From the NCBI GenBank assembly GCA_024803745.1, contig JANJXV010001707.1, forward strand, positions 1-64,000: a stretch of 64,000 bases of DNA. The letters are read 5' to 3'. Shown piece after piece: positions 1-10,002 of the stretch. Every line of letters starts with the position of its first letter. Within the stretch, counting starts at the first letter, position 1. This DNA comes from Megascapheus bottae (Eukaryota > Chordata > Mammalia > Rodentia > Geomyidae). Under the pieces are notes generated by a model. The model did no database searches and was not told where the DNA came from. It was given only the letters and a program-made list of their open reading frames with translations. Made by a program: the position numbers and the translations under genes.

Positions 1-1428
1 AATGCATATCGGATTTTGCGGTGGAAGTCCCTACGGCATCGCTCGTTCTGCTAAGAAACGTCTTGTCTAAACGGGGTATTTCATTTTTCCTCGTTCAACT
101 CCAGTGTACCTTGCTTTTTGTTGTAGTGTCTGAGCAAGTACAACGGGCACTCTACTTCCACCGCAATTGCTCGATCGGCTTAGAGTTGCTCACTTAAGGG
201 GTCGTTTATTGTTCAACAAGCAACTTCGATGTATACCCTTTTCCTTCGTTGAGGTTTTTCATCGAGTGAAATGGATAATGGATTTTTGCCGTTGAGCTTC
301 CTCCGGCATTGCTCTTTCTACTAAGAACCTTCTTCTCTCACCGGGGTGTTTTATCCTTGCGCCTACAACTTCAATGTACCTGCTTTTATTTCAGCGTGGT
401 GCTTCATCCAATGCAACGGAGACGCATCCACCACTGACATTGCTTCGATATATCTGGTTTTACTGCTTGGAGGATTCATCCAGTGAAATGGATACTGGAT
501 TTTGCCGTTGAGCTTCCTACGGCATTACGCTTTCTGCTAAGAACTTTTGTCTCAGCGGGCTATTTGATTCTTCTTCTTTCAACTTCAGTGTATCTGCGTT
601 TATTTCAGCGTGGTGCTTAATCCAGTAAAACGGAAACAGGTCCACCGACCTTGCTCTAACTGCTGTTTTGTTCGGTGTAAACCTGGTCATTTCTACTACC
701 ATAAGCAACTTCAATGAATTTGGTTTTGCTTCTTGGAGGGTTTCATCCAGTGTAATGGATACTGGATTCTGCCGTCGAACTTCTTACGGCAACCTTCTTC
801 TCTCAGCGGGGTATTTTATTCTTACGCCTGCATCTTCAATGTATCTGCTTTTATTTCAGCGTGGTGCTTCATCCAGTACAACGGAAACAGTTCTTCCACC
901 GACATTGCTCTGACAGCTGTTTTGTTCCGTGTAAACTTGGCAATTTCTTCTACCAGAAGCAACTTCAATGTATCTGGTTTTACTTCTTGGATGGTTTCAT
1001 TAAGTGTAATGAATATCGGCTTGCCGTGGAAGTCCCTACGGCATTGCTCGTCCTGCTAAGAAACGTCTGGTCTAACGGAAACCCAACTTCCACCGGAATT
1101 GCCCGATCTGCCCAGAGTTGTTCAGTCAACGGGGTCGTTTATTCTTCACCAAGCAACTTCGATGTATCCGCTTTCCCTTTTGGGAGGTTTTTCATCCAGT
1201 GTAATGGATACTGGATTTTGCCATTCAGCTTCCTATGGCATTGCTCTTTCTGCTAAGAATATTCTTCTCTCTGCGGGGTATTTTATTCTTACGCCTGCAT
1301 CATCAATGTATCTGCTTTTATTTCAGCGCGATGCGTCATCCAGTACAACGGAAACAGGACTTCCGCCGACATTGCTAAGAAACCTCAATGTATCTGGTTT
1401 TTACTTCTTGGATGGTTTCATTAAGTGT
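1..1428 (+). repeat. Satellite unit 1 (1428 bp, 1-bp deletion)
   Basis: u63 t; u147/149 g/a; u561/627 c/t; u721/729 t/g. The only unit with a length change: one c of the aacgggg run is missing between 197 and 198. Its combination of u721 t with u561/627 c/t is found in no other unit. Confidence 0.97.
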
Positions 1429-1444
1429 AATGCATATCGGATTT

Positions 1445-1466
1445 TGCGGTGGAAGTCCCTACGGCA
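1445..1466 (+). other. Hairpin B at the unit start, one internal mismatch
   Basis: Arms tgcggt and acggca pair except for one internal G.G; loop ggaagtccct, as in the submodule 8 hairpin. Belongs to the X module that spans the unit 1/2 boundary. Confidence 0.55.
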
Positions 1467-1523
1467 TCGCTCGTTCTGCTAAGAAACGTCCTGTCTAAAC
1501 GGGGTATTTCATTTTTCCTCGTT

Positions 1524-1649
1524 CAACTCCAGTGTACCTTGCTTTTTGTTGTAGTGTCTGAGCAAGTACAACGGGCACTCTACTTCCACCGCAATTGCTC
1601 GATCGGCTTAGAGTTGCTCACTTAACGGGGTCGTTTATTGTTCAACAAG
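1524..1649 (+). repeat. Submodule 1 of unit 2, Y-like (126 bp, diverged)
   Basis: Opens with caactccagtgtacc, a diverged form of the recurring caacttcaatgtatc anchor. Downstream acttccaccgcaattgctc parallels the ttccaccgacattgctc of other Y modules. Holds the variable sites u110, u125, u147, u149 and u170. Confidence 0.6.
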
Positions 1650-1794
1650 CAACTTCGATGTATACCCTTTTCCTTCGTTGAGGTTTTTCATCGAGTGAAA
1701 TGGATAATGGATTTTTGCCGTTGAGCTTCCTCCGGCATTGCTCTTTCTACTAAGAACCTTCTTCTCTCACCGGGGTGTTTTATCCTTGCGCCTA
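1650..1794 (+). repeat. Submodule 2 of unit 2, X type (145 bp)
   Basis: Anchor caacttcgatgtata, then a ttgaggtttttcatc segment and a tggatttttgccg stem region like the other X modules. Its hairpins are imperfect. No variation seen among the 45 units. Confidence 0.7.
1716..1737 (+). other. Hairpin B, submodule 2, 5-bp stem
   Basis: Arms tgccgt and ccggca: five pairs, with the loop-closing T.C unpaired. Loop length 10, as in the others. Confidence 0.6.
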
Positions 1795-1870
1795 CAACTT
1801 CAATGTACCTGCTTTTATTTCAGCGTGGTGCTTCATCCAATGCAACGGAGACGCATCCACCACTGACATT
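1795..1870 (+). repeat. Submodule 3 of unit 2, Y type, short (76 bp)
   Basis: Anchor caacttcaatgtacctg followed by cttttatttcagcgtgg and ttcatccaatgcaacgg. It lacks the roughly 50-bp tail found in the full-length Y modules and passes directly into the next X module. Confidence 0.75.
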
Positions 1871-1906
1871 GCTTCGATATATCTGGTTTTACTGCTTGGA
1901 GGATTC

Positions 1907-1929
1907 ATCCAGTGAAATGGATACTGGAT
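1907..1929 (+). other. Hairpin A1, 7-bp stem, 9-nt loop
   Basis: Arms atccagt and actggat are perfect reverse complements around a 9-nt loop (1914-1922). Repeats at this unit offset in every copy. Confidence 0.75.
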
Positions 1930-1931
1930 TT

Positions 1932-1953
1932 TGCCGTTGAGCTTCCTACGGCA
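1932..1953 (+). other. Hairpin B, submodule 4, 6-bp perfect stem, 10-nt loop
   Basis: Arms tgccgt and acggca pair fully; the loop is tgagcttcct. It starts two bases after hairpin A1. Confidence 0.75.
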
Positions 1954-2008
1954 TTACGCTTTCTGCTAAGAACTTTTGTCTCAGCGGGGTATTTGATTCT
2001 TCTTCTTT

Positions 2009-2134
2009 CAACTTCAGTGTATCTGCGTTTATTTCAGCGTGGTGCTTAATCCAGCAAAACGGAAACAGGTCCACCGACCTTGCTCTAACTGCTGTTTTGT
2101 TCGGTGTAAACCTGGTCATTTCTACTACCATAAG
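2009..2134 (+). repeat. Submodule 5 of unit 2, Y type, full length (126 bp)
   Basis: Anchor caacttcagtgtatctg, tttatttcagcgtgg core, and the full tail with ctaactgctgttttgttc. Aligns with submodule 7 over its length. Variable site u627 lies here. Confidence 0.8.
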
Positions 2135-2173
2135 CAACTTCAATGAATCTGGTTTTGCTTCTTGGAGGGTTTC

Positions 2174-2196
2174 ATCCAGTGTAATGGATACTGGAT
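2174..2196 (+). other. Hairpin A2, 7-bp stem, 9-nt loop
   Basis: Arms atccagt and actggat. The u754/755 ta-to-cg variant falls in its loop and leaves the stem whole. The u762 a-to-g variant of units 20 and 42 turns the closing pair into G-T. Confidence 0.75.
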
Positions 2197-2198
2197 TC

Positions 2199-2220
2199 TG
2201 CCGTCGAACTTCTTACGGCA
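2199..2220 (+). other. Hairpin B, submodule 6, 6-bp perfect stem, 10-nt loop
   Basis: Arms tgccgt and acggca around cgaacttctt, two bases after A2. In units 11, 17 and 18 the u775 g-to-a change gives an A.C mismatch in the stem. Confidence 0.75.
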
Positions 2221-2259
2221 ACCTTCTTCTCTCAGCGGGGTATTTTATTCTTACGCCTG

Positions 2260-2388
2260 CATCTTCAATGTATCTGCTTTTATTTCAGCGTGGTGCTTCA
2301 TCCAGTACAACGGAAACAGTTCTTCCACCGACATTGCTCTGACAGCTGTTTTGTTCCGTGTAAACTTGGCAATTTCTTCTACCAGAAG
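2260..2388 (+). repeat. Submodule 7 of unit 2, Y type, full length (129 bp)
   Basis: Anchor catcttcaatgtatctg, cttttatttcagcgtgg core and full tail with cagctgttttgttccg. Variable site u899. Confidence 0.8.
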
Positions 2389-2582
2389 CAACTTCAATGT
2401 ATCTGGTTTTACTTCTTGGATGGTTTCATTAAGTGTAATGAATATCGGCTTGCCGTGGAAGTCCCTACGGCATTGCTCGTCCTGCTAAGAAACGTCTGGT
2501 CTAACGGAAACCCAACTTCCACCGGAATTGCCCGATCTGCCCAGAGTTGTTCAGTCAACGGGGTCGTTTATTCTTCACCAAG
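2389..2582 (+). repeat. Submodule 8 of unit 2, X type with long extension (194 bp)
   Basis: Anchor caacttcaatgtatctgg, ttttacttcttggatgg, one hairpin (2451-2472), then an extra segment with acttccaccggaattgcc that resembles the second half of a Y module lacking its anchor. Probably X fused to a 5'-truncated Y. Confidence 0.65.
2451..2472 (+). other. Hairpin B, submodule 8, 6-bp perfect stem, 10-nt loop
   Basis: Arms tgccgt and acggca, loop ggaagtccct. The upstream A-type hairpin has decayed here (attaagt on the left). Confidence 0.7.
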
Positions 2583-2622
2583 CAACTTCGATGTATCCGC
2601 TTTCCCTTTTGGGAGGTTTTTC

Positions 2623-2645
2623 ATCCAGTGTAATGGATACTGGAT
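2623..2645 (+). other. Hairpin A3, 7-bp stem, 9-nt loop
   Basis: Arms atccagt and actggat, same loop gtaatggat as A2. Confidence 0.75.
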
Positions 2646-2647
2646 TT

Positions 2648-2669
2648 TGCCATTCAGCTTCCTATGGCA
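2648..2669 (+). other. Hairpin B, submodule 9, 6-bp stem with compensatory change
   Basis: Arms tgccat and atggca, loop tcagcttcct. Against the common tgccgt/acggca both partners of one pair have changed (G-C to A-T), so pairing is kept. Two bases after A3. Confidence 0.75.
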
Positions 2670-2683
2670 TTGCTCTTTCTGCT

Positions 2684-2695
2684 AAGAATATTCTT
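2684..2695. other. 12-bp perfect palindrome aagaatattctt
   Basis: Self-complementary over 12 bases and present once in each unit, at the junction after ctgcta. It arises where the X module meets the following cttcttctct segment. In unit 20 the neighbouring u1268 change does not alter it. Confidence 0.8.
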
Positions 2696-2726
2696 CTCTC
2701 TGCGGGGTATTTTATTCTTACGCCTG

Positions 2727-2808
2727 CATCATCAATGTATCTGCTTTTATTTCAGCGCGATGCGTCATCCAGTACAACGGAAACAGGACTTCCGCCGACA
2801 TTGCTAAG
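2727..2808 (+). repeat. Submodule 10 of unit 2, Y type, short (82 bp)
   Basis: Anchor catcatcaatgtatctg, cttttatttcagcgcg core. Truncated before the tail, like submodule 3. Contains u1330. Confidence 0.75.
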
Positions 2809-2952
2809 AAACCTCAATGTATCTGGTTTTTACTTCTTGGATGGTTTCATTAAGTGTAATGCATATCGGATTTTGCGGTGGAAGTCCCTACGGCATCGCT
2901 CGTTCTGCTAAGAAACGTCCTGTCTAAACGGGGTATTTCATTTTTCCTCGTT
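2809..2952 (+). repeat. Submodule 11, X type (144 bp), spanning the unit 2/3 boundary
   Basis: Anchor aacctcaatgtatctgg, ttacttcttggatgg, and a second-type hairpin with one internal mismatch that falls at the start of unit 3. Nearly the same sequence as the start of submodule 8, which is why the pair ttcattaagtgtaatg occurs twice per unit. Confidence 0.75.
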
Positions 2953-4286
2953 CAACTCCAGTGTACCTTGCTTTTTGTTGTAGTGTCTGAGCAAGTACAA
3001 CGGGCACTCTACTTCCACCGCAATTGCTCGATCGGCTTAGAGTTGCTCACTTAACGGGGTCGTTTATTGTTCAACAAGCAACTTCGATGTATACCCTTTT
3101 CCTTCGTTGAGGTTTTTCATCGAGTGAAATGGATAATGGATTTTTGCCGTTGAGCTTCCTCCGGCATTGCTCTTTCTACTAAGAACCTTCTTCTCTCACC
3201 GGGGTGTTTTATCCTTGCGCCTACAACTTCAATGTACCTGCTTTTATTTCAGCGTGGTGCTTCATCCAATGCAACGGAGACGCATCCACCACTGACATTG
3301 CTTCGATATATCTGGTTTTACTGCTTGGAGGATTCATCCAGTGAAATGGATACTGGATTTTGCCGTTGAGCTTCCTACGGCATTACGCTTTCTGCTAAGA
3401 ACTTTTGTCTCAGCGGGCTATTTGATTCTTCTTCTTTCAACTTCAGTGTATCTGCGTTTATTTCAGCGTGGTGCTTAATCCAGCAAAACGGAAACAGGTC
3501 CACCGACCTTGCTCTAACTGCTGTTTTGTTCGGTGTAAACCTGGTCATTTCTACTACCATAAGCAACTTCAATGAATCTGGTTTTGCTTCTTGGAGGGTT
3601 TCATCCAGTGTAATGGATACTGGATTCTGCCGTCGAACTTCTTACGGCAACCTTCTTCTCTCAGCGGGGTATTTTATTCTTACGCCTGCATCTTCAATGT
3701 ATCTGCTTTTATTTCAGCGTGGTGCTTCATCCAGTACAACGGAAACAGTTCTTCCACCGACATTGCTCTGACAGCTGTTTTGTTCCGTGTAAACTTGGCA
3801 ATTTCTTCTACCAGAAGCAACTTCAATGTATCTGGTTTTACTTCTTGGATGGTTTCATTAAGTGTAATGAATATCGGCTTGCCGTGGAAGTCCCTACGGC
3901 ATTGCTCGTCCTGCTAAGAAACGTCTGGTCTAACGGAAACCCAACTTCCACCGGAATTGCCCGATCTGCCCAGAGTTGTTCAGTCAACGGGGTCGTTTAT
4001 TCTTCACCAAGCAACTTCGATGTATCCGCTTTCCCTTTTGGGAGGTTTTTCATCCAGTGTAATGGATACTGGATTTTGCCATTCAGCTTCCTATGGCATT
4101 GCTCTTTCTGCTAAGAATATTCTTCTCTCTGCGGGGTATTTTATTCTTACGCCTGCATCATCAATGTATCTGCTTTTATTTCAGCGCGATGCGTCATCCA
4201 GTACAACGGAAACAGGACTTCCGCCGACATTGCTAAGAAACCTCAATGTATCTGGTTTTTACTTCTTGGATGGTTTCATTAAGTGT
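2858..4286 (+). repeat. Satellite unit 3
   Basis: u63 c; u147/149 g/a; u561/627 c/c; u721/729 c/g. Differs from units 2, 4 and 5 at the tracked sites only by u561 c. Confidence 0.97.
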
Positions 4287-5715
4287 AATGCATATCGGAT
4301 TTTGCGGTGGAAGTCCCTACGGCATCGCTCGTTCTGCTAAGAAACGTCCTGTCTAAACGGGGTATTTCATTTTTCCTCGTTCAACTCCAGTGTACCTTGC
4401 TTTTTGTTGTAGTGTCTGAGCAAGTACAACGGGCACTCTACTTCCACCGCAATTGCTCGATCGGCTTAGAGTTGCTCACTTAACGGGGTCGTTTATTGTT
4501 CAACAAGCAACTTCGATGTATACCCTTTTCCTTCGTTGAGGTTTTTCATCGAGTGAAATGGATAATGGATTTTTGCCGTTGAGCTTCCTCCGGCATTGCT
4601 CTTTCTACTAAGAACCTTCTTCTCTCACCGGGGTGTTTTATCCTTGCGCCTACAACTTCAATGTACCTGCTTTTATTTCAGCGTGGTGCTTCATCCAATG
4701 CAACGGAGACGCATCCACCACTGACATTGCTTCGATATATCTGGTTTTACTGCTTGGAGGATTCATCCAGTGAAATGGATACTGGATTTTGCCGTTGAGC
4801 TTCCTACGGCATTACGCTTTCTGCTAAGAACTTTTGTCTCAGCGGGGTATTTGATTCTTCTTCTTTCAACTTCAGTGTATCTGCGTTTATTTCAGCGTGG
4901 TGCTTAATCCAGCAAAACGGAAACAGGTCCACCGACCTTGCTCTAACTGCTGTTTTGTTCGGTGTAAACCTGGTCATTTCTACTACCATAAGCAACTTCA
5001 ATGAATCTGGTTTTGCTTCTTGGAGGGTTTCATCCAGTGTAATGGATACTGGATTCTGCCGTCGAACTTCTTACGGCAACCTTCTTCTCTCAGCGGGGTA
5101 TTTTATTCTTACGCCTGCATCTTCAATGTATCTGCTTTTATTTCAGCGTGGTGCTTCATCCAGTACAACGGAAACAGTTCTTCCACCGACATTGCTCTGA
5201 CAGCTGTTTTGTTCCGTGTAAACTTGGCAATTTCTTCTACCAGAAGCAACTTCAATGTATCTGGTTTTACTTCTTGGATGGTTTCATTAAGTGTAATGAA
5301 TATCGGCTTGCCGTGGAAGTCCCTACGGCATTGCTCGTCCTGCTAAGAAACGTCTGGTCTAACGGAAACCCAACTTCCACCGGAATTGCCCGATCTGCCC
5401 AGAGTTGTTCAGTCAACGGGGTCGTTTATTCTTCACCAAGCAACTTCGATGTATCCGCTTTCCCTTTTGGGAGGTTTTTCATCCAGTGTAATGGATACTG
5501 GATTTTGCCATTCAGCTTCCTATGGCATTGCTCTTTCTGCTAAGAATATTCTTCTCTCTGCGGGGTATTTTATTCTTACGCCTGCATCATCAATGTATCT
5601 GCTTTTATTTCAGCGCGATGCGTCATCCAGTACAACGGAAACAGGACTTCCGCCGACATTGCTAAGAAACCTCAATGTATCTGGTTTTTACTTCTTGGAT
5701 GGTTTCATTAAGTGT
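4287..5715 (+). repeat. Satellite unit 4
   Basis: u63 c; u147/149 g/a; u561/627 g/c; u721/729 c/g. Same haplotype as units 2, 5, 10 and 16 at the tracked sites. Confidence 0.97.
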
Positions 5716-7144
5716 AATGCATATCGGATTTTGCGGTGGAAGTCCCTACGGCATCGCTCGTTCTGCTAAGAAACGTCCTGTCTAAACGGGGTATTTCATT
5801 TTTCCTCGTTCAACTCCAGTGTACCTTGCTTTTTGTTGTAGTGTCTGAGCAAGTACAACGGGCACTCTACTTCCACCGCAATTGCTCGATCGGCTTAGAG
5901 TTGCTCACTTAACGGGGTCGTTTATTGTTCAACAAGCAACTTCGATGTATACCCTTTTCCTTCGTTGAGGTTTTTCATCGAGTGAAATGGATAATGGATT
6001 TTTGCCGTTGAGCTTCCTCCGGCATTGCTCTTTCTACTAAGAACCTTCTTCTCTCACCGGGGTGTTTTATCCTTGCGCCTACAACTTCAATGTACCTGCT
6101 TTTATTTCAGCGTGGTGCTTCATCCAATGCAACGGAGACGCATCCACCACTGACATTGCTTCGATATATCTGGTTTTACTGCTTGGAGGATTCATCCAGT
6201 GAAATGGATACTGGATTTTGCCGTTGAGCTTCCTACGGCATTACGCTTTCTGCTAAGAACTTTTGTCTCAGCGGGGTATTTGATTCTTCTTCTTTCAACT
6301 TCAGTGTATCTGCGTTTATTTCAGCGTGGTGCTTAATCCAGCAAAACGGAAACAGGTCCACCGACCTTGCTCTAACTGCTGTTTTGTTCGGTGTAAACCT
6401 GGTCATTTCTACTACCATAAGCAACTTCAATGAATCTGGTTTTGCTTCTTGGAGGGTTTCATCCAGTGTAATGGATACTGGATTCTGCCGTCGAACTTCT
6501 TACGGCAACCTTCTTCTCTCAGCGGGGTATTTTATTCTTACGCCTGCATCTTCAATGTATCTGCTTTTATTTCAGCGTGGTGCTTCATCCAGTACAACGG
6601 AAACAGTTCTTCCACCGACATTGCTCTGACAGCTGTTTTGTTCCGTGTAAACTTGGCAATTTCTTCTACCAGAAGCAACTTCAATGTATCTGGTTTTACT
6701 TCTTGGATGGTTTCATTAAGTGTAATGAATATCGGCTTGCCGTGGAAGTCCCTACGGCATTGCTCGTCCTGCTAAGAAACGTCTGGTCTAACGGAAACCC
6801 AACTTCCACCGGAATTGCCCGATCTGCCCAGAGTTGTTCAGTCAACGGGGTCGTTTATTCTTCACCAAGCAACTTCGATGTATCCGCTTTCCCTTTTGGG
6901 AGGTTTTTCATCCAGTGTAATGGATACTGGATTTTGCCATTCAGCTTCCTATGGCATTGCTCTTTCTGCTAAGAATATTCTTCTCTCTGCGGGGTATTTT
7001 ATTCTTACGCCTGCATCATCAATGTATCTGCTTTTATTTCAGCGCGATGCGTCATCCAGTACAACGGAAACAGGACTTCCGCCGACATTGCTAAGAAACC
7101 TCAATGTATCTGGTTTTTACTTCTTGGATGGTTTCATTAAGTGT
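5716..7144 (+). repeat. Satellite unit 5
   Basis: u63 c; u147/149 g/a; u561/627 g/c; u721/729 c/g. No private change seen; indistinguishable from unit 4 by eye. Confidence 0.97.
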
Positions 7145-8573
7145 AATGCATATCGGATTTTGCGGTGGAAGTCCCTACGGCATCGCTCGTTCTGCTAAGA
7201 AACGTCCTGTCTAAACGGGGTATTTCATTTTTCCTCGTTCAACTCCAGTGTACCTTGCTTTTTGTTGTAGTGTCTGAGCAAGTACAACGGGCACTCTACT
7301 TCCACCGCAATTGCTCGATCGGCTTAGAGTTGCTCACTTAACGGGGTCGTTTATTGTTCAACAAGCAACTTCGATGTATACCCTTTTCCTTCGTTGAGGT
7401 TTTTCATCGAGTGAAATGGATAATGGATTTTTGCCGTTGAGCTTCCTCCGGCATTGCTCTTTCTACTAAGAACCTTCTTCTCTCACCGGGGTGTTTTATC
7501 CTTGCGCCTACAACTTCAATGTACCTGCTTTTATTTCAGCGTGGTGCTTCATCCAATGCAACGGAGACGCATCCACCACTGACATTGCTTCGATATATCT
7601 GGTTTTACTGCTTGGAGGATTCATCCAGTGAAATGGATACTGGATTTTGCCGTTGAGCTTCCTACGGCATTACGCTTTCTGCTAAGAACTTTTGTCTCAG
7701 CGGGGTATTTGATTCTTCTTCTTTCAACTTCAGTGTATCTGCGTTTATTTCAGCGTGGTGCTTAATCCAGCAAAACGGAAACAGGTCCACCGACCTTGCT
7801 CTAACTGCTGTTTTGTTCGGTGTAAACCTGGTCATTTCTACTACCATAAGCAACTTCAATGAATTTGGTTTTGCTTCTTGGAGGGTTTCATCCAGTGTAA
7901 TGGATACTGGATTCTGCCGTCGAACTTCTTACGGCAACCTTCTTCTCTCAGCGGGGTATTTTATTCTTACGCCTGCATCTTCAATGTATCTGCTTTTATT
8001 TCAGCGTGGTGCTTCATCCAGTACAACGGAAACAGTTCTTCCACCGACATTGCTCTGACAGCTGTTTTGTTCCGTGTAAACTTGGCAATTTCTTCTACCA
8101 GAAGCAACTTCAATGTATCTGGTTTTACTTCTTGGATGGTTTCATTAAGTGTAATGAATATCGGCTTGCCGTGGAAGTCCCTACGGCATTGCTCGTCCTG
8201 CTAAGAAACGTCTGGTCTAACGGAAACCCAACTTCCACCGGAATTGCCCGATCTGCCCAGAGTTGTTCAGTCAACGGGGTCGTTTATTCTTCACCAAGCA
8301 ACTTCGATGTATCCGCTTTCCCTTTTGGGAGGTTTTTCATCCAGTGTAATGGATACTGGATTTTGCCATTCAGCTTCCTATGGCATTGCTCTTTCTGCTA
8401 AGAATATTCTTCTCTCTGCGGGGTATTTTATTCTTACGCCTGCATCATCAATGTATCTGCTTTTATTTCAGCGCGATGCGTCATCCAGTACAACGGAAAC
8501 AGGACTTCCGCCGACATTGCTAAGAAACCTCAATGTATCTGGTTTTTACTTCTTGGATGGTTTCATTAAGTGT
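7145..8573 (+). repeat. Satellite unit 6 (hexamer 1, position 1)
   Basis: u63 c; u147/149 g/a; u561/627 g/c; u721/729 t/g. Counterpart of unit 12. Confidence 0.97.
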
Positions 8574-10002
8574 AATGCATATCGGATTTTGCGGTGGAAG
8601 TCCCTACGGCATCGCTCGTTCTGCTAAGAAACGTCCTGTCTAAACGGGGTATTTCATTTTTCCTCGTTCAACTCCAGTGTACCTTGCTTTTTGTTGTAGT
8701 GTCTGAGCAAGTACAACGGGCACTCTACTTCCACCGCAATTGCTCGATCGGCTTAGAGTTGCTCACTTAACGGGGTCGTTTATTGTTCAACAAGCAACTT
8801 CGATGTATACCCTTTTCCTTCGTTGAGGTTTTTCATCGAGTGAAATGGATAATGGATTTTTGCCGTTGAGCTTCCTCCGGCATTGCTCTTTCTACTAAGA
8901 ACCTTCTTCTCTCACCGGGGTGTTTTATCCTTGCGCCTACAACTTCAATGTACCTGCTTTTATTTCAGCGTGGTGCTTCATCCAATGCAACGGAGACGCA
9001 TCCACCACTGACATTGCTTCGATATATCTGGTTTTACTGCTTGGAGGATTCATCCAGTGAAATGGATACTGGATTTTGCCGTTGAGCTTCCTACGGCATT
9101 ACGCTTTCTGCTAAGAACTTTTGTCTCAGCGGGGTATTTGATTCTTCTTCTTTCAACTTCAGTGTATCTGCGTTTATTTCAGCGTGGTGCTTAATCCAGC
9201 AAAACGGAAACAGGTCCACCGACCTTGCTCTAACTGCTGTTTTGTTCGGTGTAAACCTGGTCATTTCTACTACCATAAGCAACTTCAATGAATCTGGTTT
9301 TGCTTCTTGGAGGGTTTCATCCAGTGTAATGGATACTGGATTCTGCCGTCGAACTTCTTACGGCAACCTTCTTCTCTCAGCGGGGTATTTTATTCTTACG
9401 CCTGCATCTTCAATGTATCTGCTTTTATTTCAGCGTGGTGCTTCATCCAGTACAACGGAAACAGTTCTTCCACCGACATTGCTCTGACAGCTGTTTTGTT
9501 CCGTGTAAACTTGGCAATTTCTTCTACCAGAAGCAACTTCAATGTATCTGGTTTTACTTCTTGGATGGTTTCATTAAGTGTAATGAATATCGGCTTGCCG
9601 TGGAAGTCCCTACGGCATTGCTCGTCCTGCTAAGAAACGTCTGGTCTAACGGAAACCCAACTTCCACCGGAATTGCCCGATCTGCCCAGAGTTGTTCAGT
9701 CAACGGGGTCGTTTATTCTTCACCAAGCAACTTCGATGTATCCGCTTTCCCTTTTGGGAGGTTTTTCATCCAGTGTAATGGATACTGGATTTTGCCATTC
9801 AGCTTCCTATGGCATTGCTCTTTCTGCTAAGAATATTCTTCTCTCTGCGGGGTATTTTATTCTTACGCCTGCATCATCAATGTATCTGCTTTTATTTCAG
9901 CGTGATGCGTCATCCAGTACAACGGAAACAGGACTTCCGCCGACATTGCTAAGAAACCTCAATGTATCTGGTTTTTACTTCTTGGATGGTTTCATTAAGT
10001 GT
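8574..10002 (+). repeat. Satellite unit 7 (hexamer 1, position 2)
   Basis: u63 c; u147/149 g/a; u561/627 g/c; u721/729 c/g; rare u1330 t at 9903 (cagcgcg becomes cagcgtg, a CpG transition) shared only with unit 13. Confidence 0.97.

Larger units (their letters stand above)
1871..2008 (+). repeat. Submodule 4 of unit 2, X type (138 bp)
   Basis: Anchor gcttcgatatatctggtt, then ttactgcttggagg and a perfect hairpin pair (1907-1929 and 1932-1953). Ends with ctgctaagaac and a ctcagcggggtatttg segment that contains variable site u561. Confidence 0.75.
2135..2259 (+). repeat. Submodule 6 of unit 2, X type with internal deletion (125 bp)
   Basis: Anchor caacttcaatgaatctgg, gcttcttggaggg and a perfect hairpin pair (2174-2196 and 2199-2220). 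After acggc it jumps to aaccttcttctctc: the stretch with gctctttctgctaag found in the other X modules is missing. The most variable part of the unit (u721-u809). Confidence 0.8.
2583..2726 (+). repeat. Submodule 9 of unit 2, X type (144 bp)
   Basis: Anchor caacttcgatgtatccg, cttttgggaggttttt, a perfect hairpin pair (2623-2645 and 2648-2669) with the compensated stem, and the palindrome aagaatattctt at 2684-2695. Confidence 0.8.
1429..2857 (+). repeat. Satellite unit 2 (reference unit)
   Basis: u63 c; u147/149 g/a; u561/627 g/c; u721/729 c/g. First full-length unit; its internal submodules and hairpins are annotated separately and apply to all units by adding multiples of 1429. Confidence 0.98.

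Noticed and set aside
244..260. CENP-B box candidate (cttcgttg at 244-251, once per unit)
   Set aside because: Only the left part resembles the box. The essential A and CGGG positions to the right are absent (agg ttttt follows).
1255..1266. Heat-shock element: agaatattct matches an inverted nGAAn pair
   Set aside because: A functional element normally needs at least three alternating pentamers; the flanking pentamers do not fit.
517..1482. Recurring ORFs of 65, 81, 108, 131 and 127 codons in each unit as genes
   Set aside because: They overlap one another in different frames and on both strands, carry no recognisable domain or signal, restate the internal X/Y submodules, and vary without frame preference. 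The unit length leaves a remainder of 1 when divided by 3, so no frame continues across units.
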